NCBI GenBank assembly: GCA_025963645.1
Contig: JAOQAI010000004.1
Location: 25,419-89,418 of the forward strand
DNA length: 64,000 nucleotides
Direction of reading: 5' to 3'
Source of the DNA: Flaviaestuariibacter sp.
Lineage (GTDB): Bacteria > Bacteroidota > Bacteroidia > Chitinophagales > Chitinophagaceae
A program made the translations under genes and the position numbers. The notes beneath the pieces were generated by a model, which ran no database searches, was not told where the DNA came from, and saw only the letters and a list, made by a program, of their open reading frames with translations. Shown in pieces: positions 43,171-52,277 of the stretch (the stretch's first letter is position 1; each line of letters starts with the position of its first letter).

Positions 43171-44085
43171 ATGCGGCAGGTGCTCTTCATCGTATTGGTT
43201 TTGTTATGTCTTTCCAGGCTCATTTCTCCACCGATAGCTTTATTAGTAGGGCTTATTGTTGCCCAAACAATCGGTCATCCATACTTGCAGCATAATAAGA
43301 AAGCAACGCAAATCCTTTTGCAGGTTTCCGTGGTGGGTTTAGGATTCGGTATGAATATTCATGCTGCCTTAGCTGCAAGTAGCCAAGGCATTCTTTTTAC
43401 AATGGTCTCTATTGCCGGCACTTTGGTTTTTGGTTATTTATTGAGTAAGCTTTTAAAAATTGATCGTAAGACTTCGCACTTGATCTCCTGCGGAACGGCT
43501 ATTTGTGGCGGTAGTGCCATAGCCGCAGTGGCGCCCATTATCCAGGCAAAAGAGGAACAAGTTTCCGTAGCGTTGGGCACTGTTTTTATTTTGAATGCGG
43601 TGGCGCTTTTTCTTTTCCCCCTTATTGGCGAACAGTTAAGCCTAACCGAAATGCAATTCGGGTTGTGGAGCGCCATCGCCATACATGATACCAGCTCTGT
43701 AGTTGGTGCTGCGACAAAGTATGGCGATGAGGCATTGCAGGTAGCTACCACGGTTAAATTGGGCCGGGCATTATGGATTATCCCGGTTGCTATCGGAACA
43801 TCCATGCTGTTCAGGGCTAAGGATACCAAGATCAAGCTGCCTTACTTTATTGGTTGGTTTATAATAGCGATGCTCTTAAATACTTACATACCTGGCATTA
43901 GGACGATTGCTCCTGTCATTGTTTGGATCGCTAAGGCGGGGCTTACGCTCACGCTTTTCCTAATCGGTGCCGGACTATCAAGAAAGACCTTGCAATTGGT
44001 GGGCATGAAGCCTCTTTTGCAAGGAGTCATTTTGTGGGTCATTATATCTGCCGCTGCCCTCTGGATGGTGCTATCATTTGCATGA
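43171..44085 (+). CDS. YeiH family putative sulfate exporter
   Basis: This 304-residue inner-membrane protein has about ten hydrophobic segments along its whole length. It matches the YeiH/UPF0324 family, with segments CGTAICGGSAIAAVAP, AIHDTSSVVGAA and FLIGAGLSRKTL. Members are annotated as sulfate or sulfonate exporters, but that function is weakly established. A TAnnTTTG-like box (TACATTTG, 43160-43167) lies only 3 bp before the ATG, which would give a leaderless or very short-leader mRNA. Treat that as tentative. Confidence 0.88.
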   Translation: MRQVLFIVLVLLCLSRLISPPIALLVGLIVAQTIGHPYLQHNKKATQILLQVSVVGLGFGMNIHAALAASSQGILFTMVSIAGTLVFGYLLSKLLKIDRKTSHLISCGTAICGGSAIAAVAPIIQAKEEQVSVALGTVFILNAVALFLFPLIGEQLSLTEMQFGLWSAIAIHDTSSVVGAATKYGDEALQVATTVKLGRALWIIPVAIGTSMLFRAKDTKIKLPYFIGWFIIAMLLNTYIPGIRTIAPVIVWIAKAGLTLTLFLIGAGLSRKTLQLVGMKPLLQGVILWVIISAAALWMVLSFA

Positions 44086-44550
44086 AAGTGTAAATCGAAA
44101 AGTCTATAAGGCGCATGAATGCTTTTTCAAAGCCTTTCTCGAAATACTATGATATTCTATAAGGCAGCAACCTAAAGTCTATTGTACCAGCCGTTTTCGA
44201 TCATAGAAAGGATGATAAAACTTATCTTCTTCATCTTGACAAATATTGGAATTGTATGGCTATTTGGCAGATATGATTTATTTCAAACACTTATAAAATA
44301 CTCATTTACAAATAGTTGATATTTTGTAAATCAACAAAGGGTAGTTCTACGCTATGCCGGCTCAGCTATTGGAATTATTTTTGCCTCAGCTAACCATTCA
44401 TAAGTTGTATAGCACGCCGGTACATTTTGAAAAACCTAAATTACCGTCCCGCCGGCAAGCTGTTATACTATTACTCGCCCTATCTTCTATGCTAAACCGT
44501 AATTAATCCAAACCCTCAGGGTCGGCATTGTTTATCTAAACCCGAAAACG
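44086..44550. other. AT-rich intergenic region with one tiny possible ORF
   Basis: These 465 bp are AT-rich and have no gene of protein-like size. One 35-codon frame (44212-44319, plus strand) encodes a hydrophobic start (MIKLIFFILTNIGIVWLFG) after a purine-rich AGAAAGG. It is too short to judge. No repeat, RNA or terminator was recognised. The promoter of the lytic transglycosylase gene should lie near the right end. Confidence 0.35.
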
Positions 44551-45414
44551 ATGTTGAAAACAAATTTCAAAGGAGCAAGCTCCATTCAGTCATTTGCACT
44601 GGTATTAACGCTATTGCTTTTTACTTACGTGCAGCACGAATCTGTTAAGGCTCAAACCGTAGTTAAGGGCCAGGCAATAATGGGTTTTATTTCAGATACG
44701 GTTACCCCTTTAATTGACCCCAAGGCAATACTTGCCGAGGCAAACGCTCCGAAAATTTCTCTTTCTGTCAAGTCACAACGCACCGTTGATAACTACTTAG
44801 CTGTGAATGGTGAGGCTTTGAATTCGATTGCTAAACGCAGTCCTTCTTATTTCAAAACAATTGATGCTGTCTTTAGCAAGCATGGCGTACCGCTTCAGCT
44901 AAAATACCTGGCCGTGGTAGAATCGAATTTGAAAACGGTTGCCGTGTCCCGTTGTGGGGCAGTAGGTATCTGGCAGCTCATGCCCGAAACCGCCCGTTCT
45001 TATGGATTGAAAGTAGGCCGTCACTCCGACGAGCGAAAGCATGTTTATAAAAGTACGCTTGCTGCTGCCAAATACATAAGTGGTCTTTACAAAGAGTTTG
45101 GCGATTGGCTTTTAGTGATTGCTGCCTACAACGGCGGCTCCGGTACGGTGCATGCTGCTATTCGAAAAAGCGGTAGTAAAAACTTTTATGCGCTGCAGCG
45201 ATACCTGCCTGCAGAAACAAAGGCGCATGTGCAGCATTATATTGCCACGCATTATTATTTCGAAGGCCAGGGCAGTATTACTACCCTCACTAAAAAGGAA
45301 GCCACTACGCATCTGCAAAGGGTATCGGATTACTTGTCTCTGCGCATCTGCGAGATAGAAAAGCTACGTCCAGATGCAAGTGCGCCGTCCGCAATTGCTA
45401 TAGCTGAAAAATAA
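44551..45414 (+). CDS. SLT-type lytic transglycosylase
   Basis: This 287-residue exported enzyme has a signal peptide (about 1-35, ending near VKAQ). A lysozyme-like SLT domain spans about residues 105-250, with the catalytic Glu124 in VVESN, GAVGIWQLMPETARSYGL and the AYNGGSGTV motif. It cleaves the glycan strand of peptidoglycan to 1,6-anhydro products in the periplasm. No LysM repeat was seen at the C-terminus. It is monocistronic and convergent with the 45431 gene, 16 bp apart. Confidence 0.92.
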   Translation: MLKTNFKGASSIQSFALVLTLLLFTYVQHESVKAQTVVKGQAIMGFISDTVTPLIDPKAILAEANAPKISLSVKSQRTVDNYLAVNGEALNSIAKRSPSYFKTIDAVFSKHGVPLQLKYLAVVESNLKTVAVSRCGAVGIWQLMPETARSYGLKVGRHSDERKHVYKSTLAAAKYISGLYKEFGDWLLVIAAYNGGSGTVHAAIRKSGSKNFYALQRYLPAETKAHVQHYIATHYYFEGQGSITTLTKKEATTHLQRVSDYLSLRICEIEKLRPDASAPSAIAIAEK

Positions 45415-45430
45415 AATCATTAGTCATCTT

Positions 45431-45907
45431 CTAATCTTCAAGCCGCGCTACTTGTCTCAGGTAGTCGTGCTGCAGATCTGCATGTAAGCTCTCAATGGCC
45501 AGCCTTATCTTCTTGACCTGGCTATTGTAAATATTAGTGAGCGCAGTGCTTTTATGAGAGGGTATTTTAAGCCCTTTGTAATTAGTACAATAGTGAAGGA
45601 GGAGTTCTATTTCTAACTCTTTGTTGCCCGCATACTTAATGTATTTGTTGGTGATACGCAGTATCTTTCGAAGGCTTTTTTTGGCGAGGTAAACATTAGT
45701 TTTATTCATGCCGGAGAAGCCTTCATCCATTTCCTCTTTGATGTTTTGGATATAAGCGGGAAGGTCATCGGCTTCAAACAATAAGAACGTAAGCAGCTCT
45801 TTATTTTCTTTTTTATATCGTGCCAATCGCAAGCACAATTCCATAACCTGCGATTGGCTTAATGTTTTTAGCTCCTGCTTGACCTCACTGATGCTGGCTG
45901 TTTTCAT
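45431..45907 (-). CDS. conserved hypothetical protein (158 aa)
   Basis: This soluble, helical protein has an N-terminus KTASISEVKQELKTLSQSQV and many Lys/Leu/Glu helices, such as KKSLRKILRITNKYIKYAG. It has no signal peptide and no cysteine-rich motif. It is moderately basic and could contact nucleic acid, but nothing specific shows this. It lies downstream of and in the same direction as the gliding-type protein at 45952. I do not recognise a named family. Confidence 0.6.
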   Translation of the reverse strand: MKTASISEVKQELKTLSQSQVMELCLRLARYKKENKELLTFLLFEADDLPAYIQNIKEEMDEGFSGMNKTNVYLAKKSLRKILRITNKYIKYAGNKELEIELLLHYCTNYKGLKIPSHKSTALTNIYNSQVKKIRLAIESLHADLQHDYLRQVARLED

Positions 45908-45951
45908 TTGTAAAGAAGGGAGAGGGTTTGTAGAAATGCATGCTCAGGCAG

Positions 45952-47958
45952 TTATCGGATTAAGACCATGGTTCCTTTTTGCTCTATTTTCTTTTTTGTA
46001 TCTCTATCGGTGTAGCGCAGCATCCATACGTATCCTGCCGTTCCCTGCTCCATGCCATTTAGTTTGCCGTCCCATCCCTGCTTCCAATTATTGGTCTTAA
46101 ATACCAATTGCCCCCAACGGTTATAAACAGTAAGTTCAAAATTTTCTGTCTTAACCGCATTCAAAACTTTAAATAGATCATTCCTGCCGTCGTTATTGGG
46201 TGTGAATGCGTTGGGAACGGCAATATAGCAACTGCTGTAAATGGTAACGGGGCGTGGTATCGTTTGCTGGCAACCGAAACTATCGGTAACGGTCAATCGT
46301 ACTATATAGCGAGTCTCGCGAACCGGACCAGCATAGGCGTGATGTGGGTTCGCACTATCCGAAGTGGCGCCATCTCCAAAATCCCAGGCATACGTTAATG
46401 CCTTACCAACAGAGAGATCCTTAAACGGAATCATTTCTTTAGGGCAATTATCCGCTAACACAGAGAAGTCTGCTTTCAGAAAGTTTTCTAAAGCTATCTT
46501 TTGTATGCTGGTGTCCTTGCAAACGCCATTGGTAACTGCCAGTTGCACTGTTTTTTCATTGAAGATGGAATATAAACCTGTGGGATTTTGTGCAGTACTT
46601 GATTGACCTTCATCCAATGACCAACTCCAGCGATTTACGCCATTGGCGCCATTGTGAAAATAACGTATCGTATCCTTTGCGCAACCATAAGCAATGACAT
46701 AAGTAAAGTCTGCATTTACGGTGTCTACAACCGAAAAAGGCAAGCTTGATCCCGCGGGGGTGGGTTCTCCGCATTCATTTATTAGCGTGTTTCCATCGCT
46801 GCCCGTTTTTAGTACCAGGTTGAAAATGCCCGCACGTTGCAAAGGTGCTGAAAGCGTTACTCTTATTTCCTTTGTCAGCCCATTCGCACACACCCCTGAC
46901 GCTGAACTGACGGCAACCGGGTAGGTACCATTAACCGTAAAGTCGCTGCCATCCGCTGCTATTGAATTACATGCCATCGCCCGGTTAAAAATCAATCTTA
47001 ATTCATTCGGCGCACAAGTAGTAACCGGCACTAAGCTATCCATTGGGGTGGGGAACTTAGGGAGCAGTATAAAGGGAATAGCATCCGTTTCCGGAACGGC
47101 GTTATTACAATAGTCTAGAAGTGTATTTCCATCGGTTCCCTTTTTGATATGCAGCGTATAGTTGCCTGGATTAAGAACCGTTGACAGTTGTATCTCGATG
47201 GAGTCTGTATCAAAATTGGTAGTGCAACGAATGCCGGTAGCGCTGGTGGCGTTAGCCGTTGTGGGTGTGATGTAAAATTCAGAACCGTTAGTAGAAATGC
47301 TATTGCAATAAATATTCTTGCTTATTTTCAAACGGATGACATCGCCGCCGCAGTTGGCTTCAGCCTTTTGCAGGCGGGGTATGTTAGGATCGGTAATAAC
47401 GGCAGTGCCCCCACCAAAGGAAAGGCCATAACCACTTTGTGTATCGGTGAAATGGCTGACCAGCAAAAGATACGTATGACCAACCTGTAAAGTGGGCATG
47501 GTCGAGAAAGTTGGAAAATTTGCTGCCGGATCGGAGCCGCATTGTATGGAATTGACACCGGAGGCAGAAGCGCCGGTGTTGCCATAGGTTCCGGACCAGT
47601 TTGCAATAACAACAATATTCGGATCAGTGAAAACAGCATTGGGGTCTTTGCCGGTAATATCATACAACTGCCAGTCGTAATCTTCATTGGCTGCATTCGG
47701 TTTTATCAAGAACCCCAGGGTGCCTGTCTGGTAACAAGTAATGCGATACCAGAATGGGTTTTTGTCCTGGTAACCTCCACCCGAACAGCCAGGCACAACA
47801 AGGTTCTGGGTAACGCAAATGGGAACGCTTGCCTGCTGGAACGTAGTGGTGCCGCAAACCGGAAAAGCCGTAGAAGGCGTTTGCCCTGGAGTGGTACAGT
47901 TCTGCGCTTGCAGGGCGTAAGAAAAAATGGTGGCTATAAGCAGTATGAAAATTCTCAT
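45952..47958 (-). CDS. T9SS type B / gliding-motility C-terminal domain protein with PKD domain
   Basis: This 668-residue exported protein has a signal peptide ending LQAQ. Repeated Ig-like or Big-type segments follow in the middle, and a PKD domain (LTYAWDFGDGATSDSANPHHAY) lies at about residues 530-575. The C-terminal type B sorting domain contains PNAFTPNNDGRNDLFKV and YNRWGQLVFKTNNW. It is exported by the type IX system to the cell surface. Similar proteins act as adhesins or gliding-related surface proteins. No catalytic domain is visible. Confidence 0.92.
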   Translation of the reverse strand: MRIFILLIATIFSYALQAQNCTTPGQTPSTAFPVCGTTTFQQASVPICVTQNLVVPGCSGGGYQDKNPFWYRITCYQTGTLGFLIKPNAANEDYDWQLYDITGKDPNAVFTDPNIVVIANWSGTYGNTGASASGVNSIQCGSDPAANFPTFSTMPTLQVGHTYLLLVSHFTDTQSGYGLSFGGGTAVITDPNIPRLQKAEANCGGDVIRLKISKNIYCNSISTNGSEFYITPTTANATSATGIRCTTNFDTDSIEIQLSTVLNPGNYTLHIKKGTDGNTLLDYCNNAVPETDAIPFILLPKFPTPMDSLVPVTTCAPNELRLIFNRAMACNSIAADGSDFTVNGTYPVAVSSASGVCANGLTKEIRVTLSAPLQRAGIFNLVLKTGSDGNTLINECGEPTPAGSSLPFSVVDTVNADFTYVIAYGCAKDTIRYFHNGANGVNRWSWSLDEGQSSTAQNPTGLYSIFNEKTVQLAVTNGVCKDTSIQKIALENFLKADFSVLADNCPKEMIPFKDLSVGKALTYAWDFGDGATSDSANPHHAYAGPVRETRYIVRLTVTDSFGCQQTIPRPVTIYSSCYIAVPNAFTPNNDGRNDLFKVLNAVKTENFELTVYNRWGQLVFKTNNWKQGWDGKLNGMEQGTAGYVWMLRYTDRDTKKKIEQKGTMVLIR

Positions 47959-48255
47959 TCTGTTAATTCTGGAATTGATTGTTTAAAGAACAAAACAAAT
48001 ATCCTAAATGCTGCATTCAGCTCTCCTAAGATATTGCTAAACCGGCATTTATGCGTGTTCAGTTGGGTACCAAAGGTATTAATCAGGAAATGAAATCCCG
48101 AAATGCTGTCGTTGGATCTGTATAAACAGGGGCGGGCTTGAGTTTGCTATTGGTAAACAACATTTCTTTACCATCTGATAAGGTCTAATTTTTTACCTTT
48201 ATGCTTTAGCTAATGCGATAAGTTTTAGCAACGGGTAGTTTTTATTAATTTGTTT

Positions 48256-49356
48256 ATGGCGGCTAAAGTATCCTTCAATAATAACCAACGGGTTTTTTAT
48301 CCTTCTTTAAAAAAAGCAGTGGAAGAATATTTTACTTCCAACGGCTTAAAGAAGTCCGGTAACTGGAAGCTTTATTCTAAGGCATTGGTTCTGTTTCCAC
48401 TGGCATTCGGTATTTATTTCTTTGTATTGTTTGGAACCTATTCGGCTTTTACCGGGATCGCTTTGAGTGTTCTGATGGGATTAACGCTGGTTTCTATCGC
48501 GTTCAATATCATGCACGATGCCTGCCACGGCAGCTACTCCAGCAAAAAATGGGTCAACGACCTGATGAGCCATAGCATGAATGCGCTGGGCTCTAATTCC
48601 TTTATCTGGAAAGTAAAACACAACGTGGTGCATCATACGTACACAAACGTAGATGGCATTGACGATGACATTGCCAAAAGCCCGGTGCTCCGCCTTTGCC
48701 CTACTCAGGTTTGGAAGCCGGCTCATCGATTCCAGCATATTTATATGTTCCTGGTTTATGGCTTGAGCACGATCCTGTGGCTTTTCCTGACAGATTATAT
48801 TAAATACTTTAATAAGAAAGTGGTCATCACCGAAATGAAAATGTCCACCTGGGATCATGTTGTTTTCTGGTCGGGCAAGCTGCTGTATTGGTTCTTTTAT
48901 GCCGTCATTCCTATTTATTTTATTGGCTGGCAGCCTTGGTTAGCAGGCTTTCTAATTGTTCATCTTGTAATGGGAATTACCCTGGCTGTGGTGTTTCAAC
49001 TGGCACATGTAGTAGAAAAGACCGAGTTTGAATCCGCTGATGAAGCACCAAAAATGCTGGACCGCGAATGGGCGGCGCATGAACTTCGGACAACGGCCAA
49101 TTTTGCTCCTGATAACAAATGGATCTCCTGGTTTGTAGGCGGGTTGAACTACCAGGTGGAGCATCACCTTTTTCCCCGCATTTCCCATGTGCATTACCCA
49201 GCGCTTAGCAGGATCGTGAGAGAGCAATGCGAGAAGTTCGGGTTGCCTTATCATTATTACCCCACGATGCTGGAAGCCATTGCTTCGCATGTGCGGGTGA
49301 TGAAGGCATTGGGTAAGAAAGAGGCTAGGCTGGAAGCTGGGAAGATTGCGGCTTAA
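48256..49356 (+). CDS. membrane fatty acid desaturase
   Basis: This 366-residue integral membrane enzyme has three histidine boxes: His87-x-x-x-His91 (HDACH), His122-x-x-x-His126-His127 (HNVVHH) and QVEHH ending His303-His304. The Q-x-x-H-H form of the third box is typical of front-end or acyl-lipid/linoleoyl-CoA-type desaturases. There is no fused cytochrome b5 domain. It introduces a double bond into membrane acyl chains using iron and reducing power. The ATG at 48256 is chosen over the TTG at 48250. It is monocistronic. Confidence 0.93.
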   Translation: MAAKVSFNNNQRVFYPSLKKAVEEYFTSNGLKKSGNWKLYSKALVLFPLAFGIYFFVLFGTYSAFTGIALSVLMGLTLVSIAFNIMHDACHGSYSSKKWVNDLMSHSMNALGSNSFIWKVKHNVVHHTYTNVDGIDDDIAKSPVLRLCPTQVWKPAHRFQHIYMFLVYGLSTILWLFLTDYIKYFNKKVVITEMKMSTWDHVVFWSGKLLYWFFYAVIPIYFIGWQPWLAGFLIVHLVMGITLAVVFQLAHVVEKTEFESADEAPKMLDREWAAHELRTTANFAPDNKWISWFVGGLNYQVEHHLFPRISHVHYPALSRIVREQCEKFGLPYHYYPTMLEAIASHVRVMKALGKKEARLEAGKIAA

Positions 49357-49363
49357 TGAAGAA

Positions 49364-49379
49364 CCACTAAGACACGAAG
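49364..49379 (+). repeat. CTAAGACAC-type intergenic repeat, copy 1
   Basis: The sequence CCACTAAGACACGAAG lies just after the desaturase stop. A related copy (CTAAGACAGGAAG within 50268-50305) occurs 900 bp away. This type of short A-rich repeat is dispersed between genes in many Bacteroidota genomes; its role is unknown. Confidence 0.4.
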
Positions 49380-49406
49380 CAATTAAAAGAAGCACTAAGC
49401 AGTTGT

Positions 49407-49432
49407 TAAGAGGCTTTCCCCTCTTATTATTC
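49407..49432 (+). terminator. short hairpin after the desaturase gene
   Basis: TAAGAGG (49407-49413) pairs with CCTCTTA (49420-49426), followed by TTATTCCTT. It is a short stem, so termination is only likely. Confidence 0.5.
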
Positions 49433-49441
49433 CTTAAAGCT

Positions 49442-49867
49442 TTAGTCCACTATTTGGATGCTCCAGCGATTCCGGATAAGATAAGTAGTGAGCATGCTGC
49501 GCATCAACTCCACCGACATTCCTAAGTAAAGTGCTACCATTCCCAGTAGCTCACTTTCACTTTCATTGATGGCGCCGTTGTCGGTCATCATCTCGCAGAT
49601 CATAGCAAAAAGCGTTTCGCGGAAGCCTTCATCAATCATCGGGGCGCATTGCTCTATCACGGCTTTGCTGCCTTCGGCGGTAAACAGTTTCAATGCTTTG
49701 CTCGACAGGTCGTTCAGGTCGTGTCCACGAAATTTGGAAGACAACACCAGTATGCGGGACAGGTGGTCAATGCGGGCTTCGGAGATGCTCTTGGTTTCGT
49801 GCATCACGCAGGCGAAGAGAAGCGCTACGGCGGCCTCCTGCTCGTTTTGGACTGTTTGGTCTGACAT
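49442..49867 (-). CDS. TerB-like helical protein
   Basis: This 141-residue all-helical protein shows the TerB pattern of tellurite-resistance proteins: an early helix (EAAVALLFACVMHETKSIS) followed by a short acidic turn (NGAINESESELLGMVALYLGMS). TerB-like domains bind metal through acidic turns and act at membranes. No other ter gene is nearby, so tellurite resistance is not supported. It converges with the desaturase gene. No signal peptide is present. Confidence 0.6.
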   Translation of the reverse strand: MSDQTVQNEQEAAVALLFACVMHETKSISEARIDHLSRILVLSSKFRGHDLNDLSSKALKLFTAEGSKAVIEQCAPMIDEGFRETLFAMICEMMTDNGAINESESELLGMVALYLGMSVELMRSMLTTYLIRNRWSIQIVD

Positions 49868-50130
49868 CGGCGCAAAAATAAGTTGATAAGTTGAATGGTT
49901 GATAAGTCGGAATGTTACTACTAAACAACAATATAATTATTTGGCAGGAATATCCTTAGGCTTAAGTGCTGCCCTATTTAATATAACACCCATTTCTATG
50001 GACTCCTGTGAAGTTACACGGCTTCTCTATGAAATCCCTATGGCGTTGCGACGGATACAGGATGTGGCTGGCCATACTCTCGCCATACACTACTTCATAC
50101 ACCCTCCCGTTTAAAAAACTGCGTTTTCAT

Positions 50131-50174
50131 ACAGTTACTATACTGTTACTATACTCTAGCTATACTGTTACTAT
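50131..50174 (+). repeat. four tandem 11-bp units
   Basis: Units are at 50131, 50142, 50153 and 50164: ACAGTTACTAT, ACTGTTACTAT, ACTCTAGCTAT, ACTGTTACTAT. The second and fourth are identical, the first differs at one base and the third at three. The 11-bp period puts each unit on about the same face of the helix, as in phased protein-binding sites. Confidence 0.85.
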
Positions 50175-50267
50175 ACAGGAAACATGCCGTTTGGGGTTCG
50201 GCGTTCGGGGTTCGAATTCTTCATTCGATGGTCGTTATTTTAGTGACATGTTGGGAGCTTGAGGCTT

Positions 50268-50305
50268 GCCACAAAGCCGCTAAGACAGGAAGGGGCACAA
50301 AGAGG
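50268..50305 (+). repeat. CTAAGACAG-type intergenic repeat, copy 2
   Basis: GCCACAAAGCCGCTAAGACAG followed by GAAGGGGCACAAAGAGG resembles the copy at 49364-49379. The two share the 13-bp core CTAAGACA[C/G]GAAG. It lies in the gene-free region before the XRE gene. Confidence 0.35.
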
Positions 50306-50311
50306 GAAACA

Positions 50312-50343
50312 AAAAGGGCAGCTACTAAGGCAACTGCCCTTTT
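50312..50343 (-). terminator. orphan inverted repeat, best as a minus-strand terminator
   Basis: AAAAGGGCAG (50312-50321) pairs with CTGCCCTTTT (50334-50343). The minus-strand reading continues into CCCTTTTTG, the better T-run. No minus-strand gene ends nearby; the next minus gene, 50997-52229, stops 650 bp away. The plus-strand T-run is weak. Confidence 0.4.
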
Positions 50344-50473
50344 CCCTCAATACGAGGAGCCTGAGAAGGTGCAAAGGTGCCCTTTTTGCCGGAAGGTGCC
50401 TCTCTTGCACCCTTGTTCTTTACAAGAGGCTGGTTGTTTTATACTATTTTTATCCTCACTAACTTGAACCGCT

Positions 50474-50884
50474 ATGCAGACTGAAACAGCCTCACCCTCC
50501 TGCACACCACATGAAGGCAGAAATGTAAAACGAATCCGCGAGATACTGGGTATTAAGCAGGAAACCCTTGCTTTAGACCTGGGTATCAGCCAGCAGGCGA
50601 TCTCGCAGCTGGAAGGGCGGGAAGCACTGGATAAGGAAATGCTGGAGAAAGTGGCGGCCGCACTGAAAGTGCCGACTGAAGCGATACAAAACTTTAGCGA
50701 AGTCGCAGCTATCAATATTGTATCAAGCACTTTGCATCATACAAATGGCTTAATAAATTACTTCCCTTCTTTTAACCCGATTGAGAAGATCGTGCAGCTC
50801 TATGATGAGAAGATTGCTTTGTATGAGCGCATGCTGAAGGATAAGCAGGACATGATCGGACAGTTACAGGAATTACAAAAATAG
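50474..50884 (+). CDS. XRE-family HTH protein with C-terminal coiled coil
   Basis: This 136-residue protein has a helix-turn-helix domain (about 15-70) with KRIREILGIKQETLALDLG and ISQQAISQLEGREAL. A hydrophobic middle (INIVSSTLHHTNGLINYF) follows, then a C-terminal helix (YDEKIALYERMLKDKQDMIG) that looks like a coiled coil for dimerisation. This architecture is widespread in Bacteroidota. It could bind the 11-bp repeats 300 bp upstream, which is only inference from position. Confidence 0.85.
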   Translation: MQTETASPSCTPHEGRNVKRIREILGIKQETLALDLGISQQAISQLEGREALDKEMLEKVAAALKVPTEAIQNFSEVAAINIVSSTLHHTNGLINYFPSFNPIEKIVQLYDEKIALYERMLKDKQDMIGQLQELQK

Positions 50885-50996
50885 CATGATCCTGTCCTTT
50901 CTCAAACACCGCGAGTAAAGAGGGGAAGTTTGAAGTTGGGATTGGTGTTTCCCCTTAAGTCCCAAAGGAACGCAAAGGGTGCTTTAAAAGCTTCTC

Positions 50997-52229
50997 TTAC
51001 ACTTTGATATAAATCTTGCGTTTATCCATCCAATAGACAATGGCCCAATAAAACAGAATCATACAGATCGCATACATCAGCGAGCCATTCTCAGGAGCAC
51101 CGGGCACTTTGGCGCAAATATTCTCGTAAAACCATCCAAATGGTGAGAGGAAACGCGGTTTGCCATCGGGGGTAAGTGCAGGAATACGGATCAGTGCCAA
51201 AACCCTTGGGAGAAAACCGCTCAAAACAAAAATAAAGAGTGGGTTCTTGCCAAAAACATCAAAAAAGCGGCTCCACCAGCCTTTTTTCCCTTTAATCTCA
51301 ATGGCATAGATAAGCGTAGCTAATACTAAAATGGCCATGCCGGTTGTGGCTACCACATAGGAGCTGGTCCAGATCTTTTTATTGACGGGAAAGCTCAAAC
51401 TCCAGCAATAACCGGTGAATAAAAGGGCAACTGCCGCTACAAAAAGCCCGGTCAGCATCTGGTAAGGACCAAAGAATACTTTTACCGAATTGTCCGTGCT
51501 TTCATTATAAGTTTTCCCTTTTTTAATGATGTAATCGCCAACGAGGTAACCAAAAATTACTTGTACGATGGATGGGATCGTGTGAATTAATCCCTCCGGG
51601 TCAAAAGCGATCGGTACTCCATTCAACCGTTCGCCGTCATACAGGTGCGGCTCTCCAAGTATAGCCTTGTCAATGCCCGTTCCGAACCAGCCTGCCAGGC
51701 TATACGGGTCGGCGGGATTGCCAACAACACAAAGCGCCCAGTAGACAAGTAATAAAATGCCGCCTATAACAAACGCGCCTTTGGCTTTCGCATAATAGAC
51801 GATGATAGAGGCAAACAGGTAAGAAAGCGCAATCCGCTGCAGCACCCCCAAAATACGGATGCCCACCACTTCGCCCTTATCGTTCACCCATATCCAGGTT
51901 TTGGCTACCAGGTCATCGCCCTGCCAGCGCACAAAAGGGTTCCAGTTCAGGAACAGCCCGATGGCGAAAATGAGCAGGGTGCGCTTGAGCACTTTCCGCC
52001 AGAAAACGCCGTCACCTGCCGCTTCAAAGCGAGGCATCACGAAAGCCATGGCATTGCCTACGGCAAACAAAAAGAAAGGAAAAACAAGATCGGTAGGCGT
52101 GATGCCATGCCAGGCGGCGTGTTCCAGCGGCGAGTAGATATGCGACCAGGAACCGGGGTTGTTGACCAGGATCATCAAGGCTACCGTGGCGCCACGGAAG
52201 ACATCAAGGGAATAATAGCGTTGGTTCAA
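50997..52229 (-). CDS. DUF5009 / HGSNAT-like membrane acyltransferase
   Basis: This 410-residue integral membrane protein has about ten hydrophobic segments. It carries the family N-terminus [22 protein letters not shown] and the conserved [16 protein letters not shown] segment. The family is related to eukaryotic heparan-alpha-glucosaminide N-acetyltransferase and bacterial NagX, which move acetyl groups across membranes to sugars. Substrate unknown. It is divergent from the hexapeptide acetyltransferase at 52278, 48 bp apart. Confidence 0.88.
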   Translation of the reverse strand: MNQRYYSLDVFRGATVALMILVNNPGSWSHIYSPLEHAAWHGITPTDLVFPFFLFAVGNAMAFVMPRFEAAGDGVFWRKVLKRTLLIFAIGLFLNWNPFVRWQGDDLVAKTWIWVNDKGEVVGIRILGVLQRIALSYLFASIIVYYAKAKGAFVIGGILLLVYWALCVVGNPADPYSLAGWFGTGIDKAILGEPHLYDGERLNGVPIAFDPEGLIHTIPSIVQVIFGYLVGDYIIKKGKTYNESTDNSVKVFFGPYQMLTGLFVAAVALLFTGYCWSLSFPVNKKIWTSSYVVATTGMAILVLATLIYAIEIKGKKGWWSRFFDVFGKNPLFIFVLSGFLPRVLALIRIPALTPDGKPRFLSPFGWFYENICAKVPGAPENGSLMYAICMILFYWAIVYWMDKRKIYIKV

Positions 52230-52277
52230 AGCAGGTATTTAGGTTTAAATGTAATAAATTGGCAGCTTAACCTATAT

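Larger units (their letters stand above)
49868..50473. other. repeat-bearing intergenic region before the XRE regulator
   Basis: These 606 bp hold no convincing gene. The longest open frames are short, and their composition is not protein-like. The region contains four tandem 11-bp units (50131-50174), short direct repeats of GGTTCGG type (about 50190-50216), a CTAAGACAG-type repeat (50268-50305) and an orphan inverted repeat (50312-50343). The HTH gene at 50474 begins directly after. Confidence 0.45.

Noticed and set aside
49442..49867. Tellurite-resistance operon
   Set aside because: Only one TerB-like gene is present; no terC, terD or related gene is near it.
50008..50262. Small overlapping open frames between the TerB-like and XRE genes
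   Set aside because: They run through the tandem repeat and have no protein-like composition; the translated Tyr/Thr/Leu pattern comes from the 11-bp units.
52107..52277. 5' extension of the hexapeptide acetyltransferase frame
   Set aside because: It overlaps the start of the divergent DUF5009 gene and has no hexapeptide repeat; the ATG at 52278 begins the family core.
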